Program-made: the position numbers and the translations under genes
The notes under the pieces: generated by a model
Told to the model about the DNA's origin: nothing
The model's input: only the letters and a program-made list of their open reading frames with translations
The model's database searches: none
From: Oceanospirillaceae bacterium
GTDB taxonomy: Bacteria > Pseudomonadota > Gammaproteobacteria > Pseudomonadales > Balneatricaceae
Direction: 5' to 3'
DNA length: 64,000 nt
NCBI GenBank assembly: GCA_013215505.1
Contig: JABSQZ010000001.1
Location: forward strand, 248,001 to 312,000
In this document: piece by piece, positions 7,744 to 16,117 of the stretch
Layout of the letters: each line of letters starts with the position of its first letter
Numbering within the stretch: the stretch's first letter is position 1

Positions 7744-9072
7744 TTATTAATAATACAGGAACTTATTGATGTCAATGGTTGTTTTTTATACAGGGAGAAA
7801 ATAGATTTTGAGGACGTTTTAAGGAACCGTTCATTGTGAGGCACTATTTATGCGTAAAGAACTTAAAAGCAGGTAGATATTATCTAGTCAATACTAAATG
7901 CTATCCACGTCTTAAACAGGCGGAAATTTATCCTTACTCTAAGGAAATTCTAATTCAGTCATATGCCGCAAAGGCTGCTTTGGTTCTACCCCGACTTGAC
8001 GGACACTTAGCATAAGTGAATACTCATTTTTCTGTCCGTTCGCAGATCAAGTGGCAGCCCCTAGTTTTCTAGACACATATCTGGTTCTCAAAATACCTTC
8101 CATTAGGAGCTTTGAAACGGCAGCTTAGTGTCAACTCCAGCCATCACTCATACAGAATGCTCGGTATATCACTTCATCGAATTGAGTACTGCGGCGATAT
8201 TTAATCTCGACGCACTACAAATTAATGTCCCTCCCCTTGCCCGTCAAATGCCCAGTCCCAGATCTATATTTTTGATCATTATCCACAATAATTTCAGTTG
8301 TCCAAAATACGTAATTTACATAGATTATGAGACAGTGATACAGACAGATTTACCTTAGCTAGCGGCGGATTTGGAAATGCCGGAAAATCTGGTCGAAATC
8401 GCTCATTTCTAAGACTCAGAAACGCAGGGGGATTAGCTAATAATTACTGCATTGAAAAAGTCCCAAAGAATACTTGATAACCTGGATGGTTCAGTCAGTA
8501 AAGAAATCGCCATTGTTCCCGCCAATGCAGCAGCTGAGATGGATAATTTTTATAAACAACGCGGCAAATATACTCAGCGTTAAAGAAAAAATACCCTAAA
8601 GGATTTAAATAGCCCTAAATATTGCCGATAAATCAAACCCGGAACAACGCACTTCAACCGAAGTCAGTAAATACATAGAAATTCTCAAGCGCTACTGTTA
8701 GTGGTCTCAGTTGAACTCAAAGATAAAAATTTATTGGTCACTGATTCACCAGAGCCATTCAATTTGATGATTTTGTTGACCTTAATGACAATGCAGATAA
8801 GAGAATTGTGAACTGGGTTTTTAAACGTAATTGTAGCTCTGTCCAGTCTTGTAAATTTACCTTTGTATCACCGAGTATAACTGACACTTGGGTAGTAACT
8901 GGAAATTGCGCTATTTATCTCTTAGATACTGAGCTATGCAGCAGTATACGAAACCAAGATCAGCTCAGCTCAGCTCAGCTAAAGGCGGCATTATTTGCTA
9001 ATGACACTGATACAACTTCAATGACTCATATGACGAATACTACTGATATGGCACTAGCCCCTGCTTACTGTT
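7744..9072. other. 1.3-kb region of decayed coding sequence
   Basis: No intact gene is visible. Two stretches look like coding debris on the plus strand. At about 8436-8583 a frame encodes SQRILDNLDGSVSKEIAIVP then NAAAEMDNFYKQRGKYTQR and a stop, with only a TTG as start. At about 8745-9104 a frame without a convincing start encodes AIQFDDFVDLNDNADKRIVN and onward, running into the isochorismatase gene. They may be parts of one frameshifted gene. No family is recognised. Confidence 0.5.
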
Positions 9073-9825
9073 TTATTTCCAAGCTTTATCGGGGTCCATT
9101 TTAAATAAATATTCCATGAAGATACGAGTGACTGGCGCGACAGTTTCTGAACGAGCATGATCGCGTTGTAATTCAGCGGGAACAACGTTCCAGGTAATAC
9201 GTTCTACACCCGCGTTTTCCATTCTACGCATGCCATTATCATGACTCAATTGGCTGATACTGCCGACTGTATCTTCAGGCACGTAGACATCATAACCATT
9301 TTTTTCTGCTTCAATTGCCGGATAAGCTAAACACACATCGGTCCACAAGCCAGCCATAATTAATTTTTTTCGACCTGTTGCTGCAACAGCTTTCACAAAT
9401 TCAGGTTCTTCCCAGGCATTCACATTGGTGCGGTCAACAAATACCGCATTAGGGGCTAATTTTCTGAGTTCTTCCATCATAGGTTGTGAGCCGTTTAAGC
9501 CAACTCCTACATGAGAGAATATAATAGGCAGGTTATACAAGACTGCCGTTTTTATTAAGCCGGTCATATTATTAATCAGCTCTTTATGATCAATATTGCG
9601 CACCCCCATTAAAATGTGTGGCTGATAGTCGATCAAAATAAGAGCAGAGTTTTCAGGTGACAGAAACGGGTCTTCGCTAGCCGATCTTTTGGGAGTCCCT
9701 TGGTAATTTGCGGGATAACTGGCAACACCGTTTATGGTTTTGATGTCGGGGGTCTGAGAATTTGCAGAGACCAAAGACGTGGTAATAGCGAAAGCGATTG
9801 GCAGCAAAAATTTGATGGGTTTCAT
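9073..9825 (-). CDS. exported isochorismatase-family cysteine hydrolase
   Basis: About 250 residues. ATG 9825 is chosen over an upstream in-frame ATG (9942) because it gives a clean signal peptide, MKPIKFLLPIAFAITTSLVS-ANS, with AGAGAA upstream. The mature part has the isochorismatase-like (YcaC/RutB) fold. The likely catalytic Asp is in LILIDYQPH, and the catalytic Cys is in AGLWTDVCLAYPA. VPEDTVGSISQLSHDNGM resembles the YcaC subgroup. It probably hydrolyses an amide or similar bond in the periplasm, which is unusual since most relatives are cytoplasmic. It stands alone between decayed DNA and a 400-bp gap. The substrate is unknown. Confidence 0.8.
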   Translation of the reverse strand: MKPIKFLLPIAFAITTSLVSANSQTPDIKTINGVASYPANYQGTPKRSASEDPFLSPENSALILIDYQPHILMGVRNIDHKELINNMTGLIKTAVLYNLPIIFSHVGVGLNGSQPMMEELRKLAPNAVFVDRTNVNAWEEPEFVKAVAATGRKKLIMAGLWTDVCLAYPAIEAEKNGYDVYVPEDTVGSISQLSHDNGMRRMENAGVERITWNVVPAELQRDHARSETVAPVTRIFMEYLFKMDPDKAWK

Positions 9826-10225
9826 AGGGTTCTCTATACAGTGATTAAAATTCAGCCGACTTGCTCGTCTGATTGATAAAACCCAGTGTATATAGTTTCT
9901 AAAATAGGAATAATAACCATCTAGGAAAGGCATTGTTTCCATTTGACTTCATATCTATTATTTCCGGGAATATGCAGAATTTTATTTTTAGATGGAGAGG
10001 GTGTTGTGGCTAGCACTAGATGAACACTGTAGTGACAGAACTCAATGGGTAATTTTGGGTGACCCAAGTGCTGAATTAACCTTTATTAACCTCAGAGGGT
10101 TACTCTAATGAGATCATCAGCGTCAGTTTTATCAGGGAAAGTCTAATGGCTAAGCAAGGAAGTATTTCTAATAGTTAGAAGTATCTTAAATGAGAGTATG
10201 CAAAATAAAATTTCTAAGCCAATGA
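9826..10225. other. 400-bp intergenic region
   Basis: It contains the promoter side of the isochorismatase-like gene and the 3' side of the LysR gene. No gene, clear terminator or repeat is seen. AATTAACCTTTATTAACCTC near 10074-10093 is a short direct repeat (TTAACCT twice) of unknown meaning. Confidence 0.4.
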
Positions 10226-11128
10226 CTAGTCCCCTAGTTCATCAATCACAAAATCGATAAAACTACGGACTTTAGCTGACATATGCTTTCGGCTTGCATA
10301 GACCAAATATACGTTAATGGGCGTTTTTTGATAATCATCGAATAAGGTGACCAACTCCCCCGTCTCCAGCTTAGCGCCTAGATAAAATTTTGGCATTCGG
10401 GTAATTCCTCGACCAGCCAACGCCATTTCTAACTCCATTTCCGGACTATTAGTTATTACTCGGCTGTTGAGTTGTACCTTGATGTGTTCACCTTGTTCGG
10501 TTTGGTAGTTCCAGAGATTAGGCGCTTTCATGTGAGAGTAGGTTATCGTTTGATGTTGGCTTAGTTCACTTGGATGCTCCGGCCGACCGTGAATTGATAA
10601 ATACTCAGGTGATGCAACAGTAACCCCATAAGAGGAAAATAAATGTCGACTAATCAGACTTGAGTCTTCTAGTTGGCCTGCTGTGCGTATCACCACATCA
10701 AAACCGTCTGCGACTATATCGACTTTACGGCCAGACATATCTAACTCCAGATTGATCTGTGGAAAACTCTGCAAAAACTTCGAAAAAACCGGGCGTAGGT
10801 GTGAAAAGCCAAAACTTACCGGGCAGCTTATTTTAAGTGTCCCTTTCGGCTCAAGCTGGTGATGATTGACTGAGGTTTCAGCTTGTTCTGCATCATTAAT
10901 GATCTGCTGACATTGTTGAAAATATAGCTCACCTTCTGGCGTCAAACTAATTGAACGGGTGGTTCGGTTCATCAAACGAACTCCCAGACGCTCCTCTAAT
11001 TTATTGATTTCTTTTGAAATATACGAAGTTGAATGACCGATATTATCGGCAGCTTTAGTAAAACTTCCGGCATTTATCACTTCGACAAAGATCACTATAC
11101 CGTCTAACAACGTTGAATTTACTGCCAT
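10226..11128 (-). CDS. LysR family transcriptional regulator
   Basis: A 300-residue LTTR. The N-terminal winged HTH (about 1-65) contains AGSFTKAADNIGHSTSYISK and LEERLGVRLMNRTTRSISLT, both canonical. Residues 90-300 form the periplasmic-binding-like effector domain (GTLKISCPVSFGFSHLRPVF). It belongs to the CrgA/DsdC-like LTTR group that often sits beside oxidoreductase genes. It is divergently transcribed from a quinone reductase/efflux/pirin operon starting at 11296. A perfect 15-bp palindrome in the shared 167-bp region (11241-11255) is a good candidate operator. It likely controls that operon in response to a quinone-like or aromatic inducer, by inference only. Confidence 0.9.
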   Translation of the reverse strand: MAVNSTLLDGIVIFVEVINAGSFTKAADNIGHSTSYISKEINKLEERLGVRLMNRTTRSISLTPEGELYFQQCQQIINDAEQAETSVNHHQLEPKGTLKISCPVSFGFSHLRPVFSKFLQSFPQINLELDMSGRKVDIVADGFDVVIRTAGQLEDSSLISRHLFSSYGVTVASPEYLSIHGRPEHPSELSQHQTITYSHMKAPNLWNYQTEQGEHIKVQLNSRVITNSPEMELEMALAGRGITRMPKFYLGAKLETGELVTLFDDYQKTPINVYLVYASRKHMSAKVRSFIDFVIDELGD

Positions 11129-11240
11129 ATTAAACTTGTCTCTCTATTACTGGATGTCTCTTCATGCACTCTGCAAGATACAAGAATTACTAGTCATATG
11201 GAAACAATCCTTTATCTATGAGCTTATTAATCTTGGATTT

Positions 11241-11255
11241 AGTTTAAATTAAACT
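11241..11255. promoter_or_regulatory. candidate LysR operator
   Basis: AGTTTAAATTAAACT is a perfect 7-1-7 palindrome containing the T-N11-A pattern of LysR sites. It lies 41 bp upstream of the quinone reductase start and in the divergent region shared with the LysR gene. Confidence 0.5.
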
Positions 11256-11295
11256 GATGACACTCAATCGAAGCACTCATTAAGAGAAACAAATT

Positions 11296-11922
11296 ATGCA
11301 AAATGTACTGATCATCAATTCAAGTCCCAATATAGGTTTTTCAAAATTGACCCAGCTAACGGCCCTTTTTGCCGAACAGTTAGCGACTGATTTCAATATT
11401 ACCCTGCGTGACTTAGGTACTAATCCACCACAACATTTAGATCAAGTAGCATTGTCAGGATTTGTTACCCCTGCAGATCAGCACAGTGATAATCAAAAGG
11501 CAGCCCTGGCGGTTTCAAACGAACTGATCGCAGAACTGCAGGCAGCAGACGTTCTTATCATTGGCTCAGCAATGCACAATCACAGTATTACCTCAGGTTT
11601 AAAAGCGTATTTTGATCAGGTTGCCCGGGCCGGCATTACCTTTGAGTACGGTGTCAATGGCCCCGAAGGATTATTAACCGGCAAACAAGCCTATGTGATC
11701 ACCACTTCAGGTGGTGACTACAGTTTAGATTTCATGAAAAAAATGGACTTTCAAACCCCATATTTGAGGCACATCTTAGCCTTTATCGGCATTAATGAGG
11801 TGGAGTTTATTCCATCACAAGGCAGCGCCATGGGTCCAGAGGTTGCCGCCAGAAACCATGCGGTTGCCGAAGCACGCATTAAAGCGATTGGCTCAACATT
11901 ATCAAATAATGTAGCTGCTTAA
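11296..11922 (+). CDS. FMN-dependent NADH:quinone oxidoreductase / azoreductase (AzoR-like)
   Basis: A 208-residue flavodoxin-like enzyme of the AzoR/NQO family. It opens with VLIINSSPNIGFSKLTQLTA, the FMN-phosphate loop, and has IIGSAMHNHSITSGLKAYFD near residue 95, equivalent to the P-M-x-N-F-xxP-LK-xxxD stretch of AzoR. VITTSGGDYS around 132-142 matches the third flavin loop. It would reduce quinones or azo compounds by two electrons using NAD(P)H in the cytoplasm. AGAGAAAC precedes the ATG. It leads an operon with an MFS exporter and two pirins, and is divergent from the LysR gene. The common theme is detoxification of quinones or aromatic compounds. Confidence 0.85.
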   Translation: MQNVLIINSSPNIGFSKLTQLTALFAEQLATDFNITLRDLGTNPPQHLDQVALSGFVTPADQHSDNQKAALAVSNELIAELQAADVLIIGSAMHNHSITSGLKAYFDQVARAGITFEYGVNGPEGLLTGKQAYVITTSGGDYSLDFMKKMDFQTPYLRHILAFIGINEVEFIPSQGSAMGPEVAARNHAVAEARIKAIGSTLSNNVAA

Positions 11923-11979
11923 TTTACTGCGAAAACCTGTACAGCGGGCTTAACTATTCACAGAGAATGAGAGCGATTT

Positions 11980-13197
11980 ATGACCACTCAATCAGTATCC
12001 AACATAAGTTTTTGGCCATTCGTTATGTTAATGGCGATGATATTTTCGTTATCACCCTTTGCTATCGATATGTACTTACCCGCATTGCCAAGCATGGCAG
12101 AATTTTTTAACAGCAAGATCGACGCCATGGAAGCATCTGTGTCGGTCTATTTAGTCTTTTTTGCATTGGGTCAATTAATACTTGGGGCACTGGCAGATTC
12201 TTTAAATAAAGCCAAATTATTATCTGTCGGCTTAATTGTCTTTGCAACTTGCAGTGTAATGATTGGTTTCTCAACCAGCCTTGGCGAACTGTATGCGTGG
12301 CGAGCATTACAAGCCTTCGCAGGGGGAAGCTCGGTGGTGGTTTTTCCGCTAATCCAGGCATTTTATGGCAAAAAACAAAGCGGCCAAATCATTAGCTATG
12401 TGATGGCTTGCGTGGTGATTGCACCAATGATTGCGCCGATGATCGGTAGTCAGCTATTAGTAGTTGCGGGTTGGAGCTGGATTTTCTATGCGCTCGCTGG
12501 ATTTTCCCTGGTGACACTCGCAGCCCAAATTAAACTATTGCCAGTCAGCAAAGTCACGCAAACACGGCAACCTTTGGATGTCCGCGTTCTATTAGCGGGT
12601 TATAAAAGCGTGTTTTCTAACCGCACAACGATGGCGTATATATTCGCCGGGGGCAGCTCTTTTGCCGGCCTGTTCGCTTTTATTGCTGGTTCCCCCTTTG
12701 TCTACATCGAGTATTTTGCGGTCTCACCCACTGCGTTCGGCTATTTAGTGGCATTAAATGCCATTGCTATGGTCAGCATGAATTTAATCAACGCGCGCCT
12801 ATTAAAAAATGTCGACCCGACCCGAAAGTTAATTGTTGCGGGTGTGCTACTGGCAATTGTGGGTCTTTATCAGCTCGCGGTGGCCTATTTACAATTATCT
12901 TTAGTCTTTGTAGTTGTGGGCGTGGTCACATACGTTGGTTTATTGGGCCTTACCGCCGCCAATGCGATTTCGGCAGCGCTGGCAACGGCGGGTAAAAATG
13001 TGGGACTGTTATCAGGTATCAATGGCGTATTGCAATTTGGCTTAGGAGCATTGTCTAGTGCAGTGGTGAGCATTAGCGTCAGTTCTAATGCTACAACCAT
13101 GAATACGACCATGGCGGTATGTGCTTTTTCCACGCTTTTCTTTGTGCTCATTTTAGCTCAGAAAACCCGCAGTCAAGGCATTGGAGAATTGTCATGA
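11980..13197 (+). CDS. MFS drug efflux transporter, Bcr/CflA family
   Basis: A 405-residue inner-membrane transporter with 12 hydrophobic segments. The start MLMAMIFSLSPFAIDMYLPA (residues 13-32) and ASVSVYLVFFALGQLILGAL are the signatures of the Bcr/CflA subfamily (DHA1 group), as is RALQAFAGGSSVVVFPLIQA. It would export a small toxic compound by proton antiport. GAGAGCG lies upstream of the ATG. It follows the quinone reductase after 57 bp and overlaps the next gene (pirin) by four bases (ATGA), so translation is coupled. Its substrate is presumably whatever the neighbouring reductase and pirins handle. Confidence 0.88.
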   Translation: MTTQSVSNISFWPFVMLMAMIFSLSPFAIDMYLPALPSMAEFFNSKIDAMEASVSVYLVFFALGQLILGALADSLNKAKLLSVGLIVFATCSVMIGFSTSLGELYAWRALQAFAGGSSVVVFPLIQAFYGKKQSGQIISYVMACVVIAPMIAPMIGSQLLVVAGWSWIFYALAGFSLVTLAAQIKLLPVSKVTQTRQPLDVRVLLAGYKSVFSNRTTMAYIFAGGSSFAGLFAFIAGSPFVYIEYFAVSPTAFGYLVALNAIAMVSMNLINARLLKNVDPTRKLIVAGVLLAIVGLYQLAVAYLQLSLVFVVVGVVTYVGLLGLTAANAISAALATAGKNVGLLSGINGVLQFGLGALSSAVVSISVSSNATTMNTTMAVCAFSTLFFVLILAQKTRSQGIGELS

Positions 13198-14024
13198 GCT
13201 CCGTGAAAGCGACAATTAAACAAATTATAAATAAACTTGTGGGTAGTCCGGCGTATATTCGCGGCGAGATATTAGATCAACTTAAACCTTTTGCACTCTT
13301 CGATGCTGGGGTCATTGCTCAGCCTGAATTAACCATTGACTGGCATCCGCATTCCGGCGTCGCCACTATCACTTTTCCCTATGATGCGGATTTAAATCAT
13401 GCAGATTCAGAGGGCAATGGCGATACCATTAAAAGCCGTGGGTTACAGTGGATGGCGAGTGGTTCAGGGGTTTGGCATAAAGAAAACTATGTCGCTCATC
13501 AAGATCATATTGGCATTTTGCAACTATGGTTATTGTTGCCACCCGCAGAAGAAACGGCTCCAGTCCATTACTTCAACCTTCAGCCTGGTGAAGTGCCTCA
13601 AGTCGATAATGTACGAATACTGCTCGGTGAATATCAAGGGGTAAAAGCCGCAGCACCCGTCAGCCACAACGTCAGTTATTTGCATATCTGCATAAAAAAA
13701 GGTCAAATTTTTGATTGGCAACTGCCAAGAGGACAAACCCGAGGCTTCGTTTATCCGCTAACAGGATCCTTGAGTATTAATCGGCAAATATTTCATGCTG
13801 AACAGCTGGCACTTTTACAAGAGTACCCCAGCTCACAAGTGGTCGAACTGTCAATCATAGCAGAATCAGACAGCGAATTTGTGCTGGCCTTAGCCGAGCC
13901 CTGGGCCTATGACATCGTTAGTCAATACGGGCAAATTCACACCAATAGCAATGCCTTAGAAGTAGGAAAACAGAAGATTAAGTTGCTTGGTAATGTATTA
14001 GCAAAGAGCCAGGCAACCGGCTAA
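13194..14024 (+). CDS. pirin family protein (cupin dioxygenase-like)
   Basis: A 276-residue bicupin protein. The start at 13194 overlaps the MFS stop (ATGA); a longer frame exists but runs inside the MFS gene. The N-terminal cupin keeps the pirin metal ligands: H51 and H53 (WHPHSG), then H95 and E97 (GSGVWHKE). This fits an iron-bound pirin able to act as a quercetin 2,3-dioxygenase-like enzyme, or as a redox sensor. QWMASGSG and LQLWLLLP are family-typical. A second pirin gene follows 46 bp later. The pairing suggests catabolism or sensing of a flavonoid-like or quinol compound. Confidence 0.85.
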   Translation: MSSVKATIKQIINKLVGSPAYIRGEILDQLKPFALFDAGVIAQPELTIDWHPHSGVATITFPYDADLNHADSEGNGDTIKSRGLQWMASGSGVWHKENYVAHQDHIGILQLWLLLPPAEETAPVHYFNLQPGEVPQVDNVRILLGEYQGVKAAAPVSHNVSYLHICIKKGQIFDWQLPRGQTRGFVYPLTGSLSINRQIFHAEQLALLQEYPSSQVVELSIIAESDSEFVLALAEPWAYDIVSQYGQIHTNSNALEVGKQKIKLLGNVLAKSQATG

Positions 14025-14070
14025 TCACTAACAATTTGGCGAAGAGAAGCCTGCAGGAATCATCAACATC

Positions 14071-14928
14071 ATGAAAATAATCGATCATCAGCGCATTGAT
14101 GGCGTCATACCTAATGCACGCGCTCAGCGCCCCTTTCCAACCGCAGCGCTTGCCCATTTCGATCCCTTTGTGATGCTGGATCATATTGGACCATCCACTA
14201 TGCCAGCTGATTGGCACCTGGACGGTGGTACAGACCAGCAACCTCGCCTACACCCGCATCGAGGTTTTGAAACTATTACCTTTATGTTGAAAGGCAATAT
14301 GCATCATCGCGATTCAAAATTTAGTGAACGCCCGCTACTCACCAATGGCAGCGTTCAGCAAATGAATGCTGGCAGTGGTATTGCGCATGGCGGCGATATG
14401 TGGGCCGATGAACAGCAACAATTTCACGAAATTCAGTTGTGGGTCAATAACCCGGCTAAAAACAAAATGAGTGAACCCAGTATCCATAATGTAAGCGACG
14501 CGAATATTCCGGTGGTTAAGGTATCTAGCCGTTCAGGTGAGGTGATGTTACGCATTGTGGCGGGCAGTTTAGAGGGGGTTAAAGGTCCAATTAAAACATT
14601 TGCTAATATTCGCGCTATTCATGGGATAGCATCCGGCAGACAAACAGTAAAATTTGCACAACCGCAATTGGAAACAACCCATAATCGCACTATGCTTTAT
14701 CTGTTATCAGGCAGCGCGACAATTAATGGTGACCTCATCAAACAATTTCAGGCCGCAGCCTTTGAGCAGCCACTAACCCAACTTGAATTTACAGCAACCG
14801 ATGCTGAATTTTTATTAATCAGCGGCCAAAGCCTCAACGAAACCATCGTCTTTGGCGGTCCCTTTGTTATGAATACTGATGAAGAAATTGAGCAGGCAAA
14901 ACGTGATTTCGCAATGGGACTTTTTTAA
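14071..14928 (+). CDS. pirin family protein with an altered metal site
   Basis: A 285-residue pirin. LHPHRGFETITFML gives ligands H61 and H63, and GSGIAHGGDM gives H106. The usual fourth ligand Glu (H-x-E) is Gly108 here, so the iron site may be three-His or may use another residue. FHEIQLWVNNPAKNK and the C-terminal domain (GPFVMNTDEEIEQAKRDF) are standard for the family. It is the last gene of the reductase-MFS-pirin-pirin operon. A decayed REP-like palindrome follows at 14984-15029. It may be a structural or sensory partner of the preceding pirin, as an inference from the altered site. Confidence 0.86.
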   Translation: MKIIDHQRIDGVIPNARAQRPFPTAALAHFDPFVMLDHIGPSTMPADWHLDGGTDQQPRLHPHRGFETITFMLKGNMHHRDSKFSERPLLTNGSVQQMNAGSGIAHGGDMWADEQQQFHEIQLWVNNPAKNKMSEPSIHNVSDANIPVVKVSSRSGEVMLRIVAGSLEGVKGPIKTFANIRAIHGIASGRQTVKFAQPQLETTHNRTMLYLLSGSATINGDLIKQFQAAAFEQPLTQLEFTATDAEFLLISGQSLNETIVFGGPFVMNTDEEIEQAKRDFAMGLF

Positions 14929-14983
14929 ATCTTGGGCTCAATAACAATCTAGGCTATTTCCCCTTAGTAGTCATAGAAACGAA

Positions 14984-15029
14984 TGGGCTCAGGTATTACC
15001 TTTAAATCAAAAGACCCGATCTGACCCCA
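14984..15029. repeat. decayed REP-like inverted repeat
   Basis: Left arm TGGGCTCAGGTATTACCTTT (14984-15003) and right arm AAAAGACCCGATCTGACCCC (15009-15028) are imperfect inverted repeats. They resemble the better preserved palindrome at 3042-3096 (GGGTC, GGTCT and CTTTT blocks). It lies between two converging genes and could also serve as a terminator. Confidence 0.5.
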
Positions 15030-15039
15030 CTGTTTCTTT

Positions 15040-15801
15040 CTAATCGTAATTGGCGATTATTTGATCTACGACCCCTGTGCTCCAGGCTTTTGCTAAAGAC
15101 AAGTTAAAGCGTTGGATGAAAACTTGCATGTTCAATGATTTGTGGATACCTAAGTGCTTTGCATCGGATTTAAAAGGTTTGGTGAGTACCGTAAATTGAT
15201 CCATATTTAATGACTCGTCACTATCAATAAAACTTTTTACGCCTTGAATCCCCGGCCCGATAAAGACTGCGTCTATTCTGTTATTGAGCACTAATTTAAG
15301 ACCTTGAACGGGATTTTCATGAGGCTCAACTACAAAAATTTTGTTCCGTAAGGCCTGATCAAAAACATCCCCATAAGATGCGCCATGACTAGCGCCGATC
15401 CGCTTTCCCTGTAAATCGAGTACTGTTTGAAAATCGAATTCATGTCCTTTTTTAACGACGATCATCAAATTCCCAAAGTACAGTGGATCAGAATAGTCAA
15501 AAATTTTAAGTCTATTGGTATTTTTTGACAGCCCAATAATTGCCATTTTTGCCTTAAGCGCGTTGTTATAGGCACGCTTCCAAGGTAGCAGTTTGAAGTG
15601 AGCTGGATATTGCATATCAGTTAGCACCCAGCGGGTAATATCGACAATAAATCCCCTGGCCTGTCCATTGTGGATAAAGTATTTAGGCTTGCCTTGGTCT
15701 GGACCGGTAATTATTAATGGTTCGCTGTAAGCTAATTTGCTCAATAATATCGAGAAAAGCAGTAGCAAAACAGCCGCTCTTTTTCCAATATCTATTAGCA
15801 T
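15040..15801 (-). CDS. periplasmic solute-binding protein, amino-acid type (SBP_bac_3-like)
   Basis: A 253-residue exported protein. The first 26 residues are a Sec signal peptide (KRAAVLLLLFSILLSKLAYS). The rest matches the extracellular solute-binding family 3. GFIVDITRWVLTDMQYPAHF and LLPWKRAYNNALKAKMAIIG are the usual start of lobe I, and LQGKRIGASHGASYGDVFDQ is the lobe-crossing stretch. No permease or ATPase gene is near. Such orphan proteins in marine gammaproteobacteria often work with signalling systems, and a PAS histidine kinase lies directly upstream on the same strand (316 bp away). Ligand and role are unknown. Confidence 0.8.
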   Translation of the reverse strand: MLIDIGKRAAVLLLLFSILLSKLAYSEPLIITGPDQGKPKYFIHNGQARGFIVDITRWVLTDMQYPAHFKLLPWKRAYNNALKAKMAIIGLSKNTNRLKIFDYSDPLYFGNLMIVVKKGHEFDFQTVLDLQGKRIGASHGASYGDVFDQALRNKIFVVEPHENPVQGLKLVLNNRIDAVFIGPGIQGVKSFIDSDESLNMDQFTVLTKPFKSDAKHLGIHKSLNMQVFIQRFNLSLAKAWSTGVVDQIIANYD

Positions 15802-16028
15802 TGTTACTTCTCTCCATGATAGCGGTTAATAGCATAGTTTGATCAAGTGTTAATAATAATTAAGCTGCATGTCTTATATCTATTACTCTAAGTTTAGGCG
15901 TAATACCAGGTTTTAAGAGAAGTGCTATCACAAAGTAAGCAGTGGCAATCACATTGATCCTGCCTTCTCTTTCCCACCCCACCTGAAATTTAGTCATAAT
16001 AATACAATACTCTTGGCTTGACCTACCT

Positions 16029-16108
16029 CACTACTCACTACTCACGACTCACGACTCACGACTTACGACTTACGACTTACGACTTACGACTTACGACTTA
16101 CGACTTCA
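16029..16108 (-). repeat. heptamer tandem array, CGTAAGT type
   Basis: On the minus strand it reads as repeated CGTAAGT (plus strand ACTTACG), about nine to ten units that decay into CGTGAGT units at the far end (16030-16065). It starts 10 bp downstream of the histidine kinase stop and reads in that gene's sense direction. It is a sequence variant of the arrays at 22948, 25590 and 53932. Confidence 0.9.
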
Positions 16109-16117
16109 CTCTGTCCC

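Noticed and set aside
8128-8358. 76-residue gene
   Set aside because: No ribosome-binding site, and its composition is not protein-like.
8961-8980. AGCTC tandem repeat
   Set aside because: Only four short units of a low-complexity AGCTC; no family or context supports a function.
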